A DNA stretch of 64,000 bases, taken from positions 266,661-330,660 of the forward strand of contig JBBFLE010000002.1 in the NCBI GenBank assembly GCA_037481695.1, written 5' to 3'. This document shows, piece after piece, positions 34,922-42,642 of the stretch; the stretch's first letter is position 1, and every line of letters begins with the position of its first letter. Below the pieces are notes generated by a model. That model had not been told where the DNA came from. It did no database searches and saw nothing but the letters and a program-made list of their open reading frames with translations. Made by a program: the position numbers and the translations under genes. The DNA is from a bacterium. Lineage in GTDB: Bacteria > Desulfobacterota > Desulfocorpusculales > Desulfocorpusculum.

Positions 34922-36202
34922 TCAAACCTCTATGAGCCGGCTGCCAGGGTTTTCCAAAAGGATCAGTAAGGTAAGATAGTCTCTTATATTGCGCGTTATC
35001 AGGAAATGCCTTCGCACGAATTCCTTGCCTATCTTGCCCATCTCCCGGGCCAATTCAGGCTTTCTGAGCAGATAACGGATTCTGAAGGCACACCCTTCGG
35101 TAGAATGTACCAGGAAACCTGTCTGATAATCCCTCACCTGAAGAACTATACCGCCTACAGCACCGCCGATCACCGGCTTTCCTTTCCACATGGCCTCCGT
35201 GACCGTCAGTCCGAAACCCTCTCGAATTGATTTTTGAACTATGATGTCAGCTGCCCGCTGCAGGGCGTTGACCTCAAGATGGCTGTCCGGTGGAAGCATC
35301 AAAACCTGAATGTCCGGTTCACCCTGGGCCTCTTCCATGACTCTAGCAAAGATTCTAGGACCTTCCGGGTCGTCTGTGGCCTCTCCACCTACCAGAACCA
35401 GCTTGCAAGGGGTATGTTTCCTGACCATGCGAAAGGCCTGGATCACACCCACTGGGTCCTTGAAGGAGTCAAACCGGGAAACCTGCACAACTAAAGGACG
35501 ATCCCTTTCCACTCCTAATCGGTCCATCACCCCCTGAATCTCTTCTGGGGAAAGCTCCCGGTTCTTTTGGCTCAGAGGATCAATGGAGGGATATATCAGG
35601 TACTGAGGATGTGGAAGGTTTTGGGAGAAACTGGGCATGGAAAAAACAGACGCATCATATTGCGCAACAGCTTTGCGCAGTGTACTCCAGATATGCCTGT
35701 CGGGCCTGGATATATCTATATGACACCGCCAGACCCAGTTCCTGGCCCTTCTTCGAGCATGCTCAATCAGAAAAGCAGGCTGTGGATCATGGATGACAAC
35801 AGTGTCTGCATCCCAGGCAAATCGTTTGGCGTTCTCCCGATTCACCTCCAGGTAATGTTCAATGCCTCCAGGAGGATAAGTTGCTTTGAGCCCTTGGAGA
35901 CTGTTGTGGAAAGCTTTTGTGACCTCAAAAAAGGTCTGGTCTCCCTGGATTATTTCCCAGCGGGTCTCCACGCCCAACTCATTTAGAAGTGGGACGTTTC
36001 TTTGCAACATCTCGGCCACTCCACCGCCTGTGCGAGTAGAGTTGACATGAACGAGTCTCTTTGGGCCCAAACGTTCTGCCAAGCGCTCCAGCTGGCCTAT
36101 TACCTCCTCGCCTACCAAAGGTCTGTAATCCTCAAGGGTTATTTTCGCACTTCCATGAGGGCTCTCGGCGGATCTCGCCTTGCTTCTCCGCTCATTCCTC
36201 AT
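34922..36202 (-). CDS. treT: Trehalose synthase TreT-like GT4 glycosyltransferase
   Basis: 426 residues from the ATG at 36202, preceded by AGGAGGGAAGAAC; a longer frame to 36331 has no support. TreT joins NDP-glucose and glucose to give trehalose, reversibly. Visible: VHVNSTRTGGGVAEMLQRNV (acceptor-side glycine motif), VVIHDPQPAFLIEH, WRCHIDISRPD, YPSIDPLSQKN, VVQVSRFDSFKDPVGVIQAF (donor domain start) and VQKSIREGFGLTVTEAMWKG, where the E-x7-E pattern is characteristic of GT4. The whole pattern is of the TreT subgroup rather than a generic GT4. It overlaps the DUF5752-like gene by 11 bases and is followed after 154 bases by the MscS gene. Confidence 0.9.
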   Translation of the reverse strand: MRNERRSKARSAESPHGSAKITLEDYRPLVGEEVIGQLERLAERLGPKRLVHVNSTRTGGGVAEMLQRNVPLLNELGVETRWEIIQGDQTFFEVTKAFHNSLQGLKATYPPGGIEHYLEVNRENAKRFAWDADTVVIHDPQPAFLIEHARRRARNWVWRCHIDISRPDRHIWSTLRKAVAQYDASVFSMPSFSQNLPHPQYLIYPSIDPLSQKNRELSPEEIQGVMDRLGVERDRPLVVQVSRFDSFKDPVGVIQAFRMVRKHTPCKLVLVGGEATDDPEGPRIFARVMEEAQGEPDIQVLMLPPDSHLEVNALQRAADIIVQKSIREGFGLTVTEAMWKGKPVIGGAVGGIVLQVRDYQTGFLVHSTEGCAFRIRYLLRKPELAREMGKIGKEFVRRHFLITRNIRDYLTLLILLENPGSRLIEV

Positions 36203-36869
36203 GTTCTTCCCTCCTGATAACTCCCCCCAACAGCCGGAGCACTTCTTCCTTGAGCTCCCTGAGGGAATGAAAGTACACGTCCAGGTCTCGGATTGCCGCC
36301 ACCAGATCAGATTGACCGAAATTGGATTCAATCCAGAATGAAAAATCGTCCGTTTCTTTTGGCCCTAGTCTCCATCTTGACTCCAAAAGGTGGAAGTATA
36401 TTGAGTCAACTCCCATTCTGCTCAACCCATCATAGAACTCCCCTAGCGTCCAAGCGGATATCCTGGACCTCATCACCACTGTGGCACCTTCACAGAAATG
36501 GAATTCCAAACCAGGCCGAGCCCATGGTACCCTGGGCAGATCCCAAAGGTACTCTTCTAGGATGTCTACCAGACCATGGCGCACTGTCTCCAGATTGTCT
36601 GCATCAAAAGGGTCAAAAGAACTCAATTTCTCCGCAAGTCTTATGTCCTGCAAAGCCGTAGCAGCCCAGTGTGCGAAGTCATTGGGGAATTCCAGTCTGG
36701 GTTGAAAGAGTGTCAGGCGGGACTGAAATATATGGTAAAAGAGAACAGACTCCGGAACCTCTCTAATAGCATGGAGAAGTTCACGGAGGTTCACCACGCT
36801 CAATCCAACAGGCCGAATCATCACAAAACACTCCCTGAACCAGAAGGGATTTTGTGCCCTGACATCCAT
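36192..36869 (-). CDS. DUF5752-like protein upstream of treT
   Basis: 225 residues, soluble, no signal peptide. The ATG has AAGGAGCAGACT upstream. Recognisable segments are FWFRECFVMIRPVGLSVVNL at the start, SVLFYHIFQSRLTLFQPR and NDFAHWAATALQDIRLAEKL. I associate this pattern, from memory, with the DUF5752 family, which I have seen beside trehalose or glycosyltransferase genes. No catalytic motif is evident. The 11-base overlap with treT argues for a stoichiometric partner or regulator of TreT. The function is unknown. Confidence 0.7.
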   Translation of the reverse strand: MDVRAQNPFWFRECFVMIRPVGLSVVNLRELLHAIREVPESVLFYHIFQSRLTLFQPRLEFPNDFAHWAATALQDIRLAEKLSSFDPFDADNLETVRHGLVDILEEYLWDLPRVPWARPGLEFHFCEGATVVMRSRISAWTLGEFYDGLSRMGVDSIYFHLLESRWRLGPKETDDFSFWIESNFGQSDLVAAIRDLDVYFHSLRELKEEVLRLLGGVIRREEHEE

Positions 36870-36903
36870 AGTCTGCTCCTTGCTTTTTCAGGCTCTCAAA
36901 GAC

Positions 36904-37503
36904 TCACCATCTCTTCACAGAGCCAGGCGGGATTTCTCTCAACCGCTCCTTGTAAAGCCTGGGGAGGCCTTGATACAAAGCAGTGCCCCATCTTTTCCTT
37001 TCCAGGAGCTGCTCTGTGACCTGCCCCACCACCTTGGCAGGAACCCCTGTCACGATGGACCTGGGAGGCACTTGGAATCCCTCCTTTAACACGGCCCCTG
37101 CACCCACTATGGATTCCATGCCCACCCTCACACCATCCATCAGTACAGACCCCATGCCCACAAGAACCCTGTCTTCCACCACGGCCCCGTGTATGATGGC
37201 CCCGTGCCCCACGTGGCAATCCTCACCCAGTAGCACCGTTTCTCCCGGCCTTACATGCAACACACAGTTTTCCTGAAGATTGGAGCCCCTGCCCACTCGA
37301 ATACTACCCCAATCGGCCCTGAGCACTGCACCCGGGCCCACGTAACAGTTGTCCCCCAGTTCCACATCTCCCACTATCACGGCCCAGGGATGAACGTACG
37401 CCCCATGGTGTACCTTGGGCTCTCGCTCCTCCAAAGCATAGAAGGGCATGGCCTCCCTCCTGGTCTTTAGCCTTTGATTCACCTCTTTGGGATCATAAAC
37501 CAT
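36904..37503 (-). CDS. Gamma-type carbonic anhydrase-like left-handed beta-helix protein
   Basis: 199 residues. Hexapeptide repeats form a left-handed beta helix between about residues 35 and 160 (for example VIVGDVELGDNCYVGPGAVL). The three zinc-ligand histidines of gamma carbonic anhydrases are at the expected places: His83 in ENCVLHV, and His100 and His105 in CHVGHGAIIHG. A C-terminal helix follows. Related proteins without shown activity (PaaY, YrdA, CaiE) have the same ligands, so the reaction is not certain. It is first in the minus-strand run leading into the trehalose genes (34 bases before the DUF5752-like gene) and divergent from the RNase E/G gene. The ribosome binding site is weak. 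Confidence 0.85.
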   Translation of the reverse strand: MVYDPKEVNQRLKTRREAMPFYALEEREPKVHHGAYVHPWAVIVGDVELGDNCYVGPGAVLRADWGSIRVGRGSNLQENCVLHVRPGETVLLGEDCHVGHGAIIHGAVVEDRVLVGMGSVLMDGVRVGMESIVGAGAVLKEGFQVPPRSIVTGVPAKVVGQVTEQLLERKRWGTALYQGLPRLYKERLREIPPGSVKRW

Positions 37504-37606
37504 CGAAGCCTAGCAGGCAAACCGCGCCAAGGCCCTTTCTTGGACGTGATCAAAAAGGCCCTTGCCGGAACCTCTTGTTCCTTTGCGTGCTTGGAAAAAG
37601 GCTCTG

Positions 37607-37635
37607 TTGTCATTTGATCAAGGCTGGGATAACTT
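37607..37635 (+). promoter_or_regulatory. Weak candidate promoter for the RNase E/G gene
   Basis: TTGTCA (37607-37612) and TAACTT (37630-37635) are separated by 17 bases, 52 bases before the RNase E/G start. The region is the only divergent spacer between this gene and the carbonic-anhydrase-like gene. The -10 match is poor. Confidence 0.25.
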
Positions 37636-37686
37636 ATCTGAACCCTGGCAAGCTCCTCCAGGAGAAAAAAACTTAGAAGGATCCCC

Positions 37687-39207
37687 ATGTCCAAAAAAAT
37701 GCTTATCAACGCGGCTGCTGAAGATCAGCTGAGGGTGGCCATAGTAGAAGACGGATTGCTCCAAGAAGTCGGAATGGAGACCAGCGCCCGGGGCCAGATT
37801 TCGGGCAACATATACAAGGCAGTGGTGGACAGGTTGGATGCGAGCCTCAATGCTGCCTTTGTGGACTATGGAGGGGAACGCAATGGCTTTTTGCCCGCAG
37901 ATGAGGTCCATCCCAAATGGTACAAAGGGCAGGCAAAAAGAGAAGGAAACGGCCCTCCTTCCATCCGAAAGATCCTCGAGCGCAACCAGCAAATAATCGT
38001 TCAGGTGGCCCAGGACCCAAGAGGGCATAAAGGGGCGCTTCTTACTACCTTCATCTCCTTTCCTGGGCGTTTCCTGGTACTCATGCCCTACAGAGCAAAA
38101 AACGGGGTCTCCCGCAAGATCCAGGATGAGCAGGAGCGCACGCGCCTCAAGAAGCTCCTGGACGAAATCAATCCCTCAGAAGAGATGGGCTTCATAGCCA
38201 GGACAGCGGCTGAATCCAAGTCCAAGAATGACCTGCAAAGGGAGGCTAAGGCTTTGCGCAGATTGTGGCAGGGCATAGCCGAAAAGGCCAAGAAGGCCAC
38301 CCCACCGGCTCTTCTTTACCAGGAGAGCAACCTGGCCATCAGGACCATCCGGGACTATCTCTCCCCAGACGTGGAAGAGATCCTGGTGGACGACCCCAAG
38401 CTTTTCGAGGAAATCCAGGAATTTTTTAAGGCCACCATGCCCAAGGCCGCCAAGATGGTGAAGCTTTACAAGGAGAAGACCCCGATATTCAACAAGTACC
38501 AAATCGAGGAACAGATAGAATCCATTCACTATCCCCAGGTTCGACTCAAATCAGGCGGCACCATAGTGATCACCCCCACCGAGGCCTTGGTGGCCATAGA
38601 TGTCAACACGGGCAAGACAACCCTGCGGGAGGATCCGGAAACAACCGCTTTTAAGACCAACTTGGAGGCTGCAGAGGAGATAGCCAGGCAGCTCAGGTTG
38701 AGAGATCTGGGGGGCCTGATCGTGGTGGACTTCATAGACATGGAAAACAAGAAGCACAGGGCTGAGGTGGAAAAGACCTTGAAAGAGGCCTTCAAAAAGG
38801 ACAAGGCCAGAGTCCGCATTTCCAAGATCTCCCAGTTTGGACTTCTGGAGATGTCCCGCCAGCGTCTGAGACCGCCTCTGGAGTCCAGGGCCTTTGATCC
38901 ATGCCCATTTTGCAAGGGGGTCGGGCGTGTCAAATCCCCCGAAGCTCACGCTCTGCAGGTGCTTCGCAAGATCCAGGGAGCAGCAGCCAAGAAGAACCTG
39001 CTGAGAGTCGAAGGGGAACTGCCCCAAGGAACTGGCTGGTATCTTCTCAACGAGCTCAGAAAAGATCTGGCTGAAATGGAAAAGGACTTCGGCATAAAGA
39101 TACTTTTGGATGTTAGGCCAGGAATTCCCTCCCAGGAAGCCATTCTTCGGCTATACCGCCTGAAAAAGGGAGAGGAGGGGGAGAGCATGGAGGAAATCCA
39201 GATCTGA
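37687..39207 (+). CDS. rng: Rne/Rng-family ribonuclease
   Basis: 506 residues, the size of a catalytic RNase E/G core without the long E. coli RNase E tail. An S1-like domain (about 38-130) contains GQISGNIYKAVVDRL and AFVDYGGERNGFLP. Catalytic metal aspartates are Asp305 (VAIDVNTGKTT) and Asp348 (GGLIVVDFIDM). The zinc-link cysteines Cys406/Cys409 are in DPCPFCKGVG. It cleaves single-stranded RNA in mRNA decay and rRNA maturation. RNase E and RNase G cannot be separated with confidence here; the absence of a scaffold tail favours RNase G-like. Its stop overlaps the next start by one base (TGATG). Confidence 0.93.
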   Translation: MSKKMLINAAAEDQLRVAIVEDGLLQEVGMETSARGQISGNIYKAVVDRLDASLNAAFVDYGGERNGFLPADEVHPKWYKGQAKREGNGPPSIRKILERNQQIIVQVAQDPRGHKGALLTTFISFPGRFLVLMPYRAKNGVSRKIQDEQERTRLKKLLDEINPSEEMGFIARTAAESKSKNDLQREAKALRRLWQGIAEKAKKATPPALLYQESNLAIRTIRDYLSPDVEEILVDDPKLFEEIQEFFKATMPKAAKMVKLYKEKTPIFNKYQIEEQIESIHYPQVRLKSGGTIVITPTEALVAIDVNTGKTTLREDPETTAFKTNLEAAEEIARQLRLRDLGGLIVVDFIDMENKKHRAEVEKTLKEAFKKDKARVRISKISQFGLLEMSRQRLRPPLESRAFDPCPFCKGVGRVKSPEAHALQVLRKIQGAAAKKNLLRVEGELPQGTGWYLLNELRKDLAEMEKDFGIKILLDVRPGIPSQEAILRLYRLKKGEEGESMEEIQI

Positions 39208-39938
39208 TGCATCAGAGGATCTCTCAAGGGCAGCACTGCTTCCAGGTCATGGCAGGGGGGCAGCCCCTGGCAGTTGTGCTTCAGACACCCCAGGGATGGC
39301 CTGAAGTGCCCTGCGTGGTGCTTTGTCACGGACTCTTGAGCTCCATGGAAAGCCCCAAGTTCAAGGCCTTGGCCGAGGCTCTTAACCAGGAGGGGCTTGC
39401 TGCCCTGCTTTTGGATTTCAGGGGTTGCGGGAAAAGCGGTGGAAGTCTCAAGGAAAGCACGGTCTCGGCCCGTGTGGAGGACCTAAGCACAGCTACTAGA
39501 TTCTTGGCTCAAAGCTTGGAGCACAAAGGACCCCTCGGGCTCATGGGAAGCAGCATGGGGGGGTTTGTGGCCCTTCTTTATGCTGGGATGGGAAAGGCTG
39601 TGGCTGCCATTTCTGTTTGGGCTGCCCCTTTTGACCCTCTGGAGCTGGAAGACTTGAGAACACATCCGCAAACTGCTCAGTTGGGAAATTCCTTTTTCCA
39701 GGACCTGAGATCACATGATCTTTCAAAGATCAAAGGCAAGATCAAGAATCTGCTTGTGATCCACGGGGAAAAAGACGAGCTGATCCCCATCTCCCATGCT
39801 AAGCGCATCTACCAACTAGGCTGTGCTCCCAGGCAGATGTATCTGATTGCCCAGGCCGACCACAGGTTCACCCATCCGGCGCACAGACAAGAGGCCATCA
39901 GCCTCACCGTAAAGTGGTTCTTGAGACACATGAGGTGA
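39207..39938 (+). CDS. Alpha/beta hydrolase, YqiA/BAAT-like soluble esterase type
   Basis: 243 residues. Alpha/beta hydrolase fold: oxyanion region VVLCHGLLSSMESPKF (about 37-52), DFRGCGKSGGS, nucleophile elbow MGSSMGGFV with Ser116, catalytic Asp candidate in HGEKDELIP and catalytic His in AQADHRFTHP near the end. There is no lid domain and no signal peptide. The substrate is unknown; this compact type acts on short esters or thioesters. The start is the ATG overlapping the stop of the RNase gene, so expression is coupled. Confidence 0.87.
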   Translation: MHQRISQGQHCFQVMAGGQPLAVVLQTPQGWPEVPCVVLCHGLLSSMESPKFKALAEALNQEGLAALLLDFRGCGKSGGSLKESTVSARVEDLSTATRFLAQSLEHKGPLGLMGSSMGGFVALLYAGMGKAVAAISVWAAPFDPLELEDLRTHPQTAQLGNSFFQDLRSHDLSKIKGKIKNLLVIHGEKDELIPISHAKRIYQLGCAPRQMYLIAQADHRFTHPAHRQEAISLTVKWFLRHMR

Positions 39939-40270
39939 TCAAGGTCATGTTTGGGACCCGCATCTTTTACTTAATCATTCATGCTGGATACCCCGTGGCC
40001 CTTGTGAAACACCTGCTTTGAAGAGCTTCTCCCTTGGGAGCCTTTCAGCTATGCAACCTCTAGAGCAGGCCTTGTGTTGACATCACCCCAATGGGCTAGG
40101 CTTTGCAGGCAAGAGCGCCCTGGTAGCATTGAATCTTTTTTATCAACCCAGAGCATTGGTCAAGATCCGTCACTTTGTTTTCTTCTTCCCGAACACGGCT
40201 GCCATATCTGGCAACACTCAAGCCTGTGGGGTTTCACCAGCAAAAGATCTGGGGCAGCCCAAAATCCTCA
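39939..40270. other. Convergent intergenic region
   Basis: 332 bases between the hydrolase gene (plus) and the 59-residue protein gene (minus). I see no credible reading frame, RNA gene or clear terminator. Confidence 0.4.
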
Positions 40271-40450
40271 TCAAGCTTTTTCCTTCATGAATCTGTAGAG
40301 AAACTCTGCGTCAGAGGCTGAAAGGTTGAACTTGAGACAGGCCTCTTCCACGAGTTTGTGTTGGGCGGGGCAATCTTCATCTTTTCTTCGTTCAGAGATC
40401 CACTTGACAGCCTTCCTGAGGGCTTCTCCCTTGGGCATGACCTCGCTCAT
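40271..40450 (-). CDS. Small conserved-looking protein, unknown function
   Basis: 59 residues from the ATG at 40450, supported by the site GGGGGGACGGAAG; a longer frame to 40531 lacks a ribosome binding site. The protein is strongly charged and helical: KGEALRKAVKWISERRKDED, then AQHKLVEEACLKFNLSASDA and EFLYRFMKEK at the end. This two-helix pattern resembles short uncharacterised proteins of deltaproteobacteria. It is divergent from the deacetylase gene at 40594. No known domain is recognised. Confidence 0.6.
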   Translation of the reverse strand: MSEVMPKGEALRKAVKWISERRKDEDCPAQHKLVEEACLKFNLSASDAEFLYRFMKEKA

Positions 40451-40593
40451 CTTCCGTCCCCCCCAAAAGAAATCTTCAAGAACTGCTTCCTTTACTTCGC
40501 AGACAAAAAGCCAAGTCTCTGGAAGCCCCATGATTTAGCCATTAAGATAACACATTGGGACCAATCCTGACCACCATTTGGGAGGAAGGATAA

Positions 40594-41274
40594 ATGAAAA
40601 TAATGGCAGTGATGGCTCATCCTGACGATGCAGAGGTATGGGCCGGGGGTACTTTGGCAAAATTTACGGACATGGGGCACCAGGCTCACATAGTGGTCAT
40701 GACATACGATCCCCAACACCACAGGGGAAGGGAAGCCTTGGAAGGAGCCCGAAGACTGGGCTGTTCCATAGATCTCATGGGTATGCCCGATACTGGTGTG
40801 AGGGATACTGACCAGGCCGCCGACAAGCTGGTACAAATCCTTGGAAAACAGACACCCCAGATCCTGGTTGTACACAACCCCGACGACACGCACCCGGATC
40901 ATGAGGCCAGTTTCTTGGTGGCTCGAAGAGCTTTGATAAGGTGGTACTCGGGGGCACAGAGGCCCAAGATCATCCCTTCCATCTTTGCGGCTAACACGTA
41001 CAGGGGCATGGGCCTAAGGGGCCCTGTGGAACTGGATACCTTTGTTGAGATTTATGAACTCTGGGAACGGAAAGCCAATGCCCTTCTGGCACACCAGAGT
41101 CAGAATCCTCAGGCCTGGATCCCCAGGCAAAAGGCCATGCTGGAAGTGCTGGGAGCCAGATCCGGGTGTCAGATGGCAGAGGGATTCAGACGCCTGGTCC
41201 TTTTTGGAGAGCCCGGGTGCGTACCCCACCTGGACCCGAGCCTGCTCACCGCCAGGAATCCCTCTCAGGAGTGA
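40594..41274 (+). CDS. PIG-L/LmbE-family deacetylase
   Basis: 226 residues, start after GGAGGAAGGATAA. The zinc-binding signature of the N-acetylglucosaminyl deacetylase family is complete: AHPDDAEVWAGGTLAKF at residues 8-24 and HNPDDTHPDHEA near 94-105 with the third ligand His. Family members remove acetyl groups from GlcNAc-containing small molecules or glycans (PIG-L, MshB, BshB). Without bacillithiol or mycothiol genes nearby, the substrate is unknown. A TIGR03084/mycothiol-isomerase-like DinB protein is encoded 0.6 kb away, which is suggestive but no more. Confidence 0.88.
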   Translation: MKIMAVMAHPDDAEVWAGGTLAKFTDMGHQAHIVVMTYDPQHHRGREALEGARRLGCSIDLMGMPDTGVRDTDQAADKLVQILGKQTPQILVVHNPDDTHPDHEASFLVARRALIRWYSGAQRPKIIPSIFAANTYRGMGLRGPVELDTFVEIYELWERKANALLAHQSQNPQAWIPRQKAMLEVLGARSGCQMAEGFRRLVLFGEPGCVPHLDPSLLTARNPSQE

Positions 41275-41377
41275 GGGGCGATCCTGAAGAGAGAGTTCTC
41301 ATGTGGCACTTGAGCTTGGATTTCTTGTGTGTTAGATAGGAAGACTCCAAAAAAGTAAAAACAGGGAGGGCCTCTAG

Positions 41378-41833
41378 GTGGAACTTCGGGTGGACAAATT
41401 GCGCAAGGCAGCCAGGGTGCTCTTGGAGGATGGAGAGGAGTTGCAGGGGAATTTTTTTGTTTCTCCGGTTTCTTCTTGTAGAAGCGGCCCTGAGCTGCTC
41501 TCGGATCTGCTCATGGGAGAAGCCTATTTCCTGCCTTTTGAGACAGAGCAAGGTCAGGTGGTTTTTCTCCAAAGGGATTTCATTCGCTATGTGACTCTTT
41601 CCCAAAAGGAAGTCCAAGAAGAAGTGCCATATGTCAAGCGTGAGGCCGTGGAGGTTTGCCTTCTGTGTGGAGAGATCTTGAAGGGGGATGTGCTCCTGGA
41701 TCTTCCCAGGAGCCGATCCAGGCTTTCGGATTTCTTCAATTCCTGCGGGGGGTTCTTTTATCTCATTACCGAAGCCGGGCAGAATCTGGTCAACTCCCGC
41801 TCGGTCAAGTTGGTGCGTCCGGCCTCCAGGTAA
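41378..41833 (+). CDS. Conserved-looking protein with a CxxC motif, unknown function
   Basis: 151 residues from a GTG with GGGAGGG upstream. It is beta-rich and soluble. Visible segments are ARVLLEDGEELQGNFFVSP, FLPFETEQGQVVFLQRDFIR and the CxxC knuckle VEVCLLCGEILKGDVLLDLP. The end FFYLITEAGQNLVNSRSVKL looks like a small strand-turn-strand domain that recurs in proteins of this group. I do not recognise the family. It is convergent with the DinB-like gene, whose stop is 24 bases away. Confidence 0.65.
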   Translation: MELRVDKLRKAARVLLEDGEELQGNFFVSPVSSCRSGPELLSDLLMGEAYFLPFETEQGQVVFLQRDFIRYVTLSQKEVQEEVPYVKREAVEVCLLCGEILKGDVLLDLPRSRSRLSDFFNSCGGFFYLITEAGQNLVNSRSVKLVRPASR

Positions 41834-41857
41834 GCTGGTGCAACATAAGGCCATCTG

Positions 41858-42631
41858 TCAAAGGCTTGTTTTGGGACTTCTTCCCGTGCCTGGCAGCCCG
41901 GCGTAGGTCTGGGCGATCTGGAGAAACCTCTTGGCCTCATCCCCCTGGGCCTCAAGGCTTGTGTCTTGGTAATGCAGTCTGCGCACAGCCACCCTGCAGA
42001 ACTCTGAAGCCGAACCCCTAATCAACTCAGGGGCGTCCTCAGGCCCGTGGCTCCAAAGCTTTCCAGATGGCAAACGCAGTTCAACCCTCAGGGCTGTGGA
42101 TGGAGGTTGCAGTCCGTTTACCTGATAGGCCCAGGGTCGGGCCAGGCAGGCCAGGAGAGCCACATGGCGAAGCCGGTCAGTATCCTTGGGGACGCGCCCA
42201 GCAGCATCAAAGATGTCCAGGCCGTGGGCCCAGGTCTCCATCAAGCGGGCTGTGGCAAAGGCCTTGGCACTCATGGGCATGGCGAACCAGGGTATTCTGC
42301 TTTTGGGATCGAGTCCCGAGAGTCTCTCTAGCATCTCTGTCCTGGATCTTTCCCACCAATCCAGGATTTCCCGGCTGCTCATGGATCTTCCTCTCTTGAC
42401 TCCAATCTCATTGAAGCCCATGAGAACCCTCTTGGCCTCTTCCAAAGGGGAAAGATCTCCTTTTAGGATCTGCACCGCCACCTCGTCTATGTGGGCTATG
42501 TGTGAAACGCAATCTCTGAGGGTCCATCCCTGGGCAGGGCTGGGTAGATCCCAATGGGAATCCTTAAGTTGCAAAAGCAACTCCAACAGGGCTTCCTGTT
42601 CGGCCTTCAGGTCATCCAAGATTTCTTTCAT
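41858..42631 (-). CDS. TIGR03084/DinB-like metal-binding protein (mycothiol-dependent isomerase-like fold)
   Basis: 257 residues from the ATG at 42631, preceded by AGGAGGCGCAA. The four-helix DinB/MDMPI_N domain is visible: WTLRDCVSHIAHIDEVAVQI, with the first metal His, and ARLMETWAHGLDIFDAAG, with the Glu and second His ligands. A smaller C-terminal domain (about 175-245) follows. The arrangement fits the TIGR03084 family, whose substrate is not known to me. It lies 11 bases downstream of an acyl-CoA dehydrogenase gene on the same strand, so the two are co-expressed and may share an acyl-CoA or thiol substrate. Confidence 0.8.
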   Translation of the reverse strand: MKEILDDLKAEQEALLELLLQLKDSHWDLPSPAQGWTLRDCVSHIAHIDEVAVQILKGDLSPLEEAKRVLMGFNEIGVKRGRSMSSREILDWWERSRTEMLERLSGLDPKSRIPWFAMPMSAKAFATARLMETWAHGLDIFDAAGRVPKDTDRLRHVALLACLARPWAYQVNGLQPPSTALRVELRLPSGKLWSHGPEDAPELIRGSASEFCRVAVRRLHYQDTSLEAQGDEAKRFLQIAQTYAGLPGTGRSPKTSL

Positions 42632-42642
42632 TTGCGCCTCCT

